Origin: Eutreptiella sp. 'Long Island Sound 2002'
Lineage: Eukaryota; Euglenozoa; Euglenophyceae; Eutreptiales; Eutreptiaceae
Direction: 5' to 3'
DNA length: 64,000 nt
Assembly (NCBI GenBank): GCA_964036045.1
Contig: OZ038378.1
Span: forward strand, 169,880,106 to 169,944,105
The notes beneath the pieces were generated by a model. That model did no database searches and was not told the DNA's origin. It was given only the letters and a program-made list of their open reading frames with translations. Positions within the stretch are counted from its first letter, which is position 1. Every line of letters begins with the position of its first letter. Of the stretch, positions 57,001 through 64,000 are shown piece by piece. The translations under genes were made by a program, and so were the position numbers.

Positions 57001-58697
57001 AACGCAACGCAGCACAAAACAAGAAGTAGTTGTTGCAAGCTCATACTTGGCAATGCAATGGCGTGGTCACAATCGTTTTCAAGGTGGATCTCACCTTCAG
57101 CCCATAGTGCTAGATCCAAAGCCGCATCCCGTCCAAATTCTTTCATGCCTTCTGGACATTTGTGATTCGGCTTGGACTTCCGCACGGCAACAATTCTATG
57201 CACCGTCTGATGTGCATGCTCGCCACCTTCGCTACTGCCACCTTGCAAGTTTGCATGCCTACGCAACCGCGGCTCATAGTGGGCGAGGAAGAAGTGACAT
57301 TGGACCGTGATCCTTTCCGTCGGGAGCCCAAGGGCCTGATACACCCGGTGCAAACGGTCACAGTCAGCAGTGCGCCGCTCAACTCCTTCGGGTTTCCAGG
57401 CACACATTTGCACGCACAAGCGGCGGAGCTCTCTACAGTACCATTGCAAGGGGCTTCCACTTGGCACACCGGGGTGTTTTGCGCCGAAATCTAGCCCATG
57501 TGCAGCCGTTGGAAGAACGGCGCACAGGTCATCCCAGAATTTGTCATTGTACAAAATTTGTTCCTTTGACATATTTCCTCCAGGAGACCAACCTTTGTAC
57601 TCAGGGCCGCGCTTGTCCGGAGGTCTATACGGACACCGTTCGAGATGCTTGTTGTACACATCCCGCAAACGACCCAACAATCCCGGATCAACAAGGTGTG
57701 GGTACTTAGCGCTCATATCTTGCACCCATATATCCAAAGCGTGCAACAACATGTTGCGGAGTACCAATGCAAGACAATGGACGACGTCATAGATGATATC
57801 GTCAATTGTCTCAAAGAGGGACAAGAAAAAGCCCAATACGCCACCAAAGAAGGATTCCAATGGCCTTTGTGGTTGTTTCATGTAGTCACAATACATCCAA
57901 TGCCGCCGGAGCGCAACACAGGCCCAGCATGCTTTCTCGTGACCACTCTGCTCCCAACACAAGATTTTTGTTAGAAGGCTCCAATCCAAGTTCATGGTGA
58001 TTCGATACCTATGCCCATCAAATGCACCCTTTTGAGCGTCAGTCAATACTTCCTTTAGCTTCAGATTACGTAGCCGCAGCTTCAACTCGTTAGGTTCTTC
58101 GGTGCCCATCCAATGACACAGGCGAAGCACAGCACTAACTTGATGTGGAACCCGTAACGTTGGTAGAGTAAGAGATAGAGTAACCACACCAGCGGGTTTG
58201 TAACACGCCACCTCGCAACCATCAATGAAGATGTTTATGCTGCGTTTGTATGTACCTTCATGGTGCAAGTGGTCGCGGTTCGCTATTTGCAAGTAGAGAG
58301 GGATGGCCTTCCATGGGTCGAGTCGGCTCGATCGCCGCGTGAACACCACGCCACCAACATTGGCCCTTAAGCTTTTGGCCAAGCGAGTAACCTTGTTGCG
58401 GTAAATGCCTAGATGTTGATCGTCGCTGATATCCTGCTTGGTATCGATAAACTGCTTCCATGTCGATTTGCCCGCATGCTTTGCCAATAAGGAGCGTACA
58501 ATAACCTCTGGGGGAGGGTTTTTCTCCGCACGTTGTCGATTTTTGACACGTTTTTGATTCCGAGCTTTGGCATTAGTCACCAACTGGGGAAGTGCCCTTT
58601 TAAGGTTTGCATTTGCGGCACTAGCTCTGTTCCTCAAGGTCTTCAGCGACGGATTGGCCAATCGGGGACGGCCCACGCGGGGCTTGCTCTTCGTCAT
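53691..58697 (-). CDS. DDE-transposase-like protein with coiled-coil and Met-Gly tail (three exons)
   Basis: Exons 58697-57047, 56861-55036 and 54713-53691 join in phase to 1500 codons, stop included. An in-frame TAG lies just upstream of the ATG (about 58727). Introns: 57046-56862 (GTATGA...TTAG, phase 1) and 55035-54714 (GTATGT...CTATAG after a pyrimidine tract, phase 0). N-terminus: basic with an AT-hook-like RVGRPR. Residues 150-500 look like an RNase-H-fold transposase: D159 in FIDGCE, NLDW (D238) then CWAC (257-260), YDVVHCLALVLRN (D304) and GGSSEGGEH (E490/E493), the layout of widespread uncharacterised DDE-type transposon proteins. Exon 2: a basic Lys-rich stretch, long acidic Asp/His tracts and a beta-rich end. 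Exon 3: Ala/Lys-rich coiled coil, then (Met-Gly)n. The intron model and family are inferred; catalysis is unproven. Confidence 0.7.
53715..54260 (-). repeat. Hexamer repeat coding for Met-Gly runs
   Basis: Degenerate (GGGCAT)n on the minus strand inside exon 3, giving GMGMGM tracts and GMVQG repeats. It is prone to slippage. Confidence 0.85.
54714..55035 (-). other. Intron 2 of the transposase-like gene (322 bp)
   Basis: GTATGT donor and TTTTTCCTTTTGCCTATAG acceptor; phase 0 on both sides. Confidence 0.65.
56862..57046 (-). other. Intron 1 of the transposase-like gene (185 bp)
   Basis: Donor A|GTATGAGC and acceptor CTGTCTTAG. It contains a long C run (about 56915-56935). Phase 1 is kept and gives ALPSLAIMSGE across the join. 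Confidence 0.6.
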
Positions 58698-58919
58698 ATC
58701 ATAACAATGGCACTTTAAAGGATTGAGTACCTACCTAGTGTGACATGCAACACATCGTATGGAAACCCTCCCTGCGACACAACAAGTTGGCACGTGACAA
58801 GACATAGCAGCTGGGCATGGGACACATCACTACCCCCAAACATGGCTGTTTTTGGCACCGTCCGCGTCATAATCTTCAATATAGGAGAGGAAATTGTACC
58901 AATATTTGCCTAACCCACA
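58698..58919. other. 5' flank of the transposase-like gene
   Basis: Holds an in-frame stop upstream of the ATG; no clear TATA box or other motif. Confidence 0.4.
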
Positions 58920-59600
58920 TCCTCGTCATCAAGTGGTTCCATGGAACACAATAGAAAGATTCGCGGACTCTCGCAACAACATTGACCAAATATTATGACC
59001 CTAACCATGCAAAAAAAGGCTGAAATATGGCAGTTTTGGCGAAAAATGGGGGTATACTCGCATGTCACGAGAGGTAGATGGCTTGGTGGATGTTTGTATG
59101 TTTTGGAAATCGTCAAGTGGTTCCATGGAACACCTTTGATTGATCCGCAGCCTCTTAGAAAGAGATAGAATGTGTTTTATGATGAAAGAGTGGTGAAAAA
59201 AGGCCAAAATGTGGCATTTTGGGCCAAAAATGGGGGTAGATTCGCACGTTACGAGAGCTTGATGGCTTGGTGGATGTTGCTATGTTTTGGAAATCGTCAA
59301 GTGGTTCCATTAAACACCTTTGATTGATCCGCAACCTCTTAGAAAGAGATAGAATGTGTTTTATGATGAAAGAGTGGTGAAAAAAGGCCAAAATGTGGCA
59401 TTTTGGGCCAAAAATGGGGGTAGATTGGCACGTTACGAGAGCTTGATGGCTTGGTGGATGTTGCTATGTTTTGGAAATCGTCAAGTGGTTCCACGGAACA
59501 CCTTTGATTGATCCGCAGCCTCTCGGAACAAGATAGAATGTGTTTTCCGACGGAAAAATGGCAAAAAAAGGCCAAATTGTGGCTTTTTGGGAGGTAATTG
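58920..59600 (+). repeat. 184-bp satellite, about four copies
   Basis: CGTCAAGTGGTTCCATGGAA recurs at about 58926, 59108, 59292 and 59476. The unit has GGCATTTTGGGCCAAAAATG and resembles in style, but not clearly in sequence, the 185-bp satellite at 51060. Confidence 0.92.
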
Positions 59601-60278
59601 ACCGTTTACGAGACTTGGGAGCAGTTCCGAGCGGGGTATCGTGATTGAAAAGGTGCGGGTGGTTGGTATCTTCGATTGTACGCGCAAAAAGCGCTTCGTA
59701 ATCGCGTATTTTCAGATTTCTGAGCCAAAAATTGCTCTCGGCGAGTGAAAATGCGCGCGCGGCGACAGTTTCTGTTGGTTTTTTGGCATCCGCTGCGACA
59801 ATAATTTTGGGATCTGGCGACTTCATAAAATCATAGCTGCACCAGAACAGCATGTTGAAGGCACAGTGCATTGAAGACAAAGTATACTTGCCCAAAGCAT
59901 TTCAATCGGATCCCAAATCAAATATCATACACAAGAGCTGAACCACCATACAGACTGCTAAGGCGCATTGGCCTTCCAATACGTTTCGTGTTCCTTCACG
60001 TGTGGTTGTCATGTCCATGCACGCACCCATACATCCCACCCCCTCTTTAACAAGCCCCCATCCAGATTATCATTTTTACAACTTCCCTCCACCCTTTCAC
60101 GAAACCTTGCCTCACCAGTCTACCTCTGCATCCCTGTACCCCCCCTTTGACTTTCCTTGCCCCCCCCTTGAAGCTCCTAAACCGAATCTCGATTTTCAGA
60201 GTCTTTCGCCTCTCTTCTGCCTTGAAGCAAAGGCACCAAGGGCATGCCACTGCTTAGCAAGCCCAAGCATGTGGCAAT
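59601..60278. other. Spacer, no gene supported
   Basis: A 143-codon minus-strand frame (59895-59464) runs into the satellite and is probably chance. Confidence 0.4.
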
Positions 60279-61651
60279 TCAAAGGTGCACCCACAGACGT
60301 TCCCCCAATTGGCACGTTTTGTGATGCACTGCCATTTGGGGTAGCACTTTTTTTAGGGTGTCAATTTCTTGGGCTTCTAAGAGCCCCTCCTTTTTGGCAA
60401 TGGTTGCACTTTTGTACAAACAGTCGCACCACCAAACCATATTTTCCGCCCATGTGTGTCCCCCTTCCCCGACATGTTGCAAGAGACCTTCAGCGTTCAG
60501 CTCTACAATGAGGGGACCCCAGGCCTTTGTCGAAACAAATAGAATTGCTGCGCTCTGTTCACAACGGAGTGGTGGTTTTTCACCCCCTTGCCCTTTGATG
60601 TCTTGTGGTGCAACACTGTGTGAGCCAACCCTGCAAGGATTTACATGGGTCTGCACCCATGCAACAGCGCGCCTCTTCGTGAAGCGATGCTGCTGTACAA
60701 GAGCCCTCCAACATCCATCAAGGCCACTGTGAGTTACTGGTGTCACCAATGCAATGCATAGTCGGGAGGCCTGTACTTCAGCAAAATGCTACGTAGCACC
60801 GACCCGTACCAGGTCCAGTGTGACAGAATGGGTGAAAGTCCCTTCCCAAAGTCGCGATCGCTATGTGCCCTGCATTTTCCACATACCCAACACACTGGGT
60901 CTACACTGGTGCAGTTCCATCTTTTGATGCCTGCCATTGCCTGTTGTGCAACGACATCTGCAACCAGAAAATATGGGGTTTTCCCATGTAAGCCCCTTGT
61001 ACCTCATACTTTGTGTTCACGGCCTCTTGCACCTGATCATCCATTTTGCTAACCTTTGTGAGTGATCGCAGCACAGCTCGTTTTTCAGAGCCGTGCAAAA
61101 TGCACCAGCTACCAAGCGGGTTACCCGATCCAAGCATTCCAAGCATAAAATGCTCAAAGTGCCGCTTGTGTAGCTGTGTACCATCTACACAAAGGCATAC
61201 CCAGAGGTCCCGGTACAAATTTCCCTTACAGGCGGCCATCATGAGTCCCCGTTTCTCCCTCAAATTTGTACCGGCCCCCAGCAATGTGTGGTCCCCGTCC
61301 ATTGCACTGTAGTCAACTACTGGTGGTGCACTAAGTTCGTCCTTCACTCGTCTGATTTCATCGAGGGGGCATTTGATCCGGGATGTGGAGATGGAGTACT
61401 GTAGGGCCCGCCAGCTTTTGCCCTCTTTGCGGCATTCCCATAGGAGGGCCTCTGCATGCCACATCTGGTTTTTGGGCATGGGCCCATCCGTTGTTTTCAA
61501 AATCAGGGTGCTCACGTTTTTGCCAGCTTGCACTTGCCAGGTTGAACCAAGAATTTCCGTGACTGCCCTTTGCAGTTCCCCCATTCTTCCCCATCTCTTA
61601 GTCCTTCCCAGCTGTTGGTACTGCTTGAACGGGGGCATGTTCCTTGAGCAG
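60279..61651 (-). pseudogene. Transposase-like gene in three registers
   Basis: Starts at MPPFKQYQQLGRTKRWGRMG (61651), preceded by a pyrimidine-rich CTGCTCAAG. It contains CVDGTQLHKRHFEHFMLGML, matching in position the FIDG part of the three-exon gene at 53691-58697. After AAAACCCC near 60975 the register must change to read PYFLVADVVAQQAMAG and then CWVCGKC, the counterpart of that gene's NLDW...CWAC. A second change near 60750 leads to a frame ending at 60279. The last part lacks a clear DVVH or SEGG counterpart. The changes sit at or near homopolymers, so this is either a pseudogene, a sequence with base-calling errors, or a gene with introns I could not place. Confidence 0.5.
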
Positions 61652-61734
61652 GGGGAAAAAAATCCTAGGGAAAGGCAACAACGGGGGGGGGGTGGATGGG
61701 CACAACAGGCACCAGTGCAACATTCAGCATGTAC

Positions 61735-61945
61735 GACTGGGCGTACAAGCCTCCTACGCGTTTCATTTTTAATGCGTACGTTCCACAACAGCGAATCGTA
61801 CGTTTCATGAACCCAACGTGTACGCGCCAGAACAGCGAATCGTACGCGTCATGAACCCAGCGCGTACGTGCCAACACAGCAACGTGTACGATGCAAAAAG
61901 GTATCGCGTACGCACCACGCACCACAGCACGTACGCGCCCCTTCC
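61735..61945. repeat. CGTACG-core minisatellite, locus 2
   Basis: GCGTACG/CGTACGCG words are spaced by 15-35 bp, with a recurring CAACAGCGAATCGTACG and CATGAACCCA spacer. It lies between the oxygenase frame and the transposase-like gene, probably in an intron or spacer. Confidence 0.75.
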
Positions 61946-61954
61946 ACAACTCAC

Positions 61955-62459
61955 ACCATTGGCCACACCAGCGTTCACCAAGCCATGGGGCTGGCATGTG
62001 CAAAGCACCACTGCAAAAAACGACCTCTTTGTGGGCATCAAATACCACCCCATCCTCATCCACGCTGTCATGGCCCTCTGGCACTGCAACACATGCCATT
62101 GTGTAGGGGTGGATACCCCTTGTGGTGAACACGATCCCCGCCTCCTCTACACAAACCTCCCCACCTGAAAAATCACCAACAGTCACAATGGCACTAAAGG
62201 GCAGGTGATCCGGGTGCTTGTGCCGTGGCATAGTGCTTGAAGGGGAAATAGCGTGGTTCACTTGGACGGCAGTCCGAGTGAACCACGATGGCAACCGTGC
62301 GGGCCCGTAGGCATTGATGGCCCGGCACACCTTTGGGAAGTGGCGTGTTGCAACAGCCACACGGACATTGCCACGCTGCACCACCCCAAACATCCTGGAA
62401 CGCAATCGTACTCCCCACCTGTCCCTGGACTGCCACGCCCCATCCAACCCCTCCAACAA
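61955..62459 (-). CDS. 2-oxoglutarate/Fe(II) oxygenase-like (TET/JBP-type) exon or gene
   Basis: The frame from 62459 shows the oxygenase core: WFTRTAVQVN (about 59-68), an HxD metal motif HPD (82-84), VTVGDFSGGEVCVEE (92-106), and FDAHKEVV...GALHMPAPWLGER with distal His154 and the 2-oxoglutarate-binding Arg163. Order and spacing match transposon-associated TET/JBP-like oxygenases of algae and fungi. A strong donor GTGAGT at 61954 follows GERWCGQW, so the exon probably ends there; the open frame runs on to 61665 through the minisatellite, which I do not accept as coding. A single stop separates it from the coiled-coil frame upstream. The start is uncertain, as it could be spliced to an earlier exon. 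A role such as oxidation of methylated bases is only family-based inference. Confidence 0.55.
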
Positions 62460-62501
62460 AAAGCATATGTGAGAGGAGGGGAGGGCAGCAGCCCCTGGGA
62501 G

Positions 62502-63747
62502 TCAACTGCCACCGCCACTGCCACTGCCACTGGGCTGCTCCGCCGCCTTGCCTAACTGTAGACTCTGCACAGTGTACTTGTCCCTCAATGATGTAAGGGC
62601 AGCAAGAGTCTTTTGTCCTTGTGTCGACTCCTTCCCTCTTGGATCGTTGAGTGAATCCCTCAGGTCCTCAATGGATGTGGTAGCTTGGACAAGGCCATCC
62701 CTGATTTCCATTGCTGCCAGCTGCAAAACATTCCTCTGGTCTTCCACATCTTTCCCCCCTCCCCAGGGGCAGGGCTGGCTGGGCCTTTCTTGCTTGCCCT
62801 CACAAAGGCATCCTGCAGCTTAACTCGTAAGTCCCTAATCACACTGTCCTTTTCTCTTTGCTCTTCCTCCCACTTTACACGCTCTTCCCTCAGCATGTCC
62901 TCTGCAGCTTTGTGTGCCTGCGCACTCTGCTTGCGCACCTTCTCAAGTTCCTCAATTCGCGCCTTTAGCTGCTGCTGTGTGTCTATGAGGTGCTCACGCA
63001 GTGGTGCTGAGGGGGAGGCGGGAGGAGCTTTGGGGAGAGTATGGGCCCCCCTTTGGCACCAAGCTTTGGTTTCTTGCCACAGGATATACGAAAACCATGC
63101 CGCGATTGGTCGGTGTCGTAGCCCTCCTCTCCCTTCCCCCCCGTCTCCGTCTCCCTCTTCCCCCCAACCTTCCCCGCAAGGAGAAGCTTCCACCTCTCCA
63201 TTGCCCCATCCGGCTCTGCAACAACAGCAGCGTCCGTGATTGAGAGGTAACCCGCCACCCCTGACCACTGAACACGCTTGGCCTGCTTTAGCTGCCCTCC
63301 ATGCACACGCCATGTCTGCACGTAACTCTGGCTGTCCCCTTTAATCTGGTACAAAGTCCCCCCAATAAACACTGCTGCAGGGTCCCTCCCAACGGCATGC
63401 CCCTTCATCCACATGGGAAAGCGGACCATCACGGGCTCAACCCATATGACCGCACCACTGTCTTCCTTTACCTTTGCCTGCAATGTAACCTGATCATAAA
63501 AACTATACTTGGCAACATCCCCAATATGGACGTTGTCCACCATCTCCCCCTTACTCACCTGCACCGGTTGCCCTGGAATTGTCCCTATCGACTCAGGGTC
63601 CAGGGCCACCAGTGGAGCGCCTGGGGGGCTCTGAAGAAGCCCCTTCGGCTTCAGCACCTTCTGGCCCGCATCCAGAGGCGTCGAACGCACTTGTGCTTCA
63701 GAGGGCCAAGGGCGTCGCTCCTTGTACTTGAAGGGTGTGATGTTCAG
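62502..63747 (-). CDS. Coiled-coil protein, three exons, 5' end outside the window
   Basis: Exons 63747-63090, 63006-62804 and 62720-62502 join in phase to 360 codons with the stop. Entry is at a strong acceptor (pyrimidine-rich ...TTCATCTTGCAG, 63748), so earlier exons lie to the right. Introns 63089-63007 (GTATAT...CCCCCTCAG, phase 1) and 62803-62721 (GTGAGG...TTTTGCAG, phase 0) are both 83 bp. The first exon looks beta-rich (VVALDPESIG is absent; instead LVALDPESIGTIPG, then YSFYDQVTLQAKVKED and GTLYQIKGDSQSYVQTWRV). Exons 2-3 form a coiled coil (LKARIEELEKVRKQSAQAHK...) ending in a Gly/Ser tail. The layout mirrors the C-terminal half of the transposase-like gene at 53691-58697. No family was recognised. 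Confidence 0.6.
62721..62803 (-). other. 83-bp intron of the coiled-coil gene
   Basis: GTGAGG donor and ATGTTTTGCAG acceptor; phase 0. Confidence 0.65.
63007..63089 (-). other. 83-bp intron of the coiled-coil gene
   Basis: GTATAT donor and CCGCCTCCCCCTCAG acceptor; phase 1. Confidence 0.6.
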
Positions 63748-63829
63748 CTGCAAGATGAAAGCATAGAGGAAGGCTAATGGTGACACTAGGTGCGTACCTC
63801 AGTGAAATAGCACGGGTGGGCAGTGCACG

Positions 63830-64000
63830 CATCACTCACGCATTGGTACATTAGCGCGTACGATCTACTTGGGCAACACGTACGTGCTGGTACGCCAACG
63901 TGTACGAACCGCCCGAGGAACGCGTACGTGTAGCTATGCCAACACGTACGATCTGTCTGGCAGACGCGTACGTGTTGGCAAGTCAACACATACGCACGAA
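63830..64000. repeat. CGTACG-core minisatellite, locus 3 (runs off the window)
   Basis: ACGTACG/GCGTACG words occur every 15-25 bp to the last base. It lies upstream of the 63748 acceptor, so it is probably intronic. Confidence 0.75.

Noticed and set aside
61665-61954. Extension of the oxygenase frame through the CGTACG minisatellite
   Set aside because: Composition changes abruptly after a good GTGAGT donor. Splicing to the acceptor at about 61668 would create TGA, so the exon's continuation stays open, but the repeat itself is not accepted as coding.
62660-63313. Single 217-codon minus-strand frame read as one coding sequence
   Set aside because: Its first 90 or so and last 45 residues are better explained as intron and out-of-frame sequence. 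The three-exon model keeps phase with two 83-bp introns.

Overview
This is eukaryotic nuclear DNA dominated by repeats and mobile elements. Evidence for this: two Ty3/gypsy LTR retrotransposons with chromodomains, spliceosomal GT-AG introns that can be placed in phase, satellites and minisatellites. The species cannot be fixed from the sequence. The retrotransposon primer site (TGGTAGCAGAG) matches the TAGCAGAG form of initiator-Met tRNA rather than the TATCAGAG form of land plants. With the transposon-associated 2-oxoglutarate oxygenase, this makes an alga or other protist my best guess; that is inference.

Layout. 1-10990: a young Ty3 element on the minus strand. The window starts inside its 3' LTR. 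The two LTR parts visible differ at 2 of 396 bases, pol is one open frame of 1632 codons, and gag has one internal TAG. 10991-29480: a GC-rich tandem array of about 260 units of 71 bp, starting exactly at the LTR edge. It includes a 1915-bp higher-order repeat in three copies, each with an inverted block. The unit has no stop codon in any frame, so the huge reading frames here are artefacts. 29481-36780: GC-rich DNA with a broken gene-like region, Pro/Ala/Thr-rich and then resembling an Ulp1-type protease. 36781-37900: a 340-420 bp tandem repeat. 37901-39578: AT-richer spacer with a CGTACG-core minisatellite. 39579-50736: a second, older, decayed Ty3 copy of the same family on the plus strand, with a 5-bp target duplication (CCAGC) and an inverted protease segment relocated into gag. 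50742-53282: a tRNA-derived SINE-like sequence, a 185-bp satellite, a 199-bp satellite and an (ACAACAG)n array. 53691-58697 (minus): a three-exon gene for a predicted 1499-residue transposase-like protein. 58920-59600: a 184-bp satellite. 60279-63747 (minus): a broken transposase-like gene, a 2-oxoglutarate/Fe(II) oxygenase-like frame, and a three-exon coiled-coil gene running off the right edge. CGTACG-core minisatellite recurs at 61735-61945 and at the right end.

How the parts relate. The Ty3 copies give Gag and, through a conserved in-frame UGA at the gag/pol border, probably Gag-Pol by readthrough. Between protease and reverse transcriptase they carry a conserved extra domain resembling the Dam-methyltransferase-like (NPPF) domain known from DIRS-type elements. 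The right-hand genes look like parts of DNA transposons in which a DDE-type transposase, a C-terminal beta/coiled-coil module and an oxygenase travel together. No ordinary cellular gene was recognised anywhere in the window.
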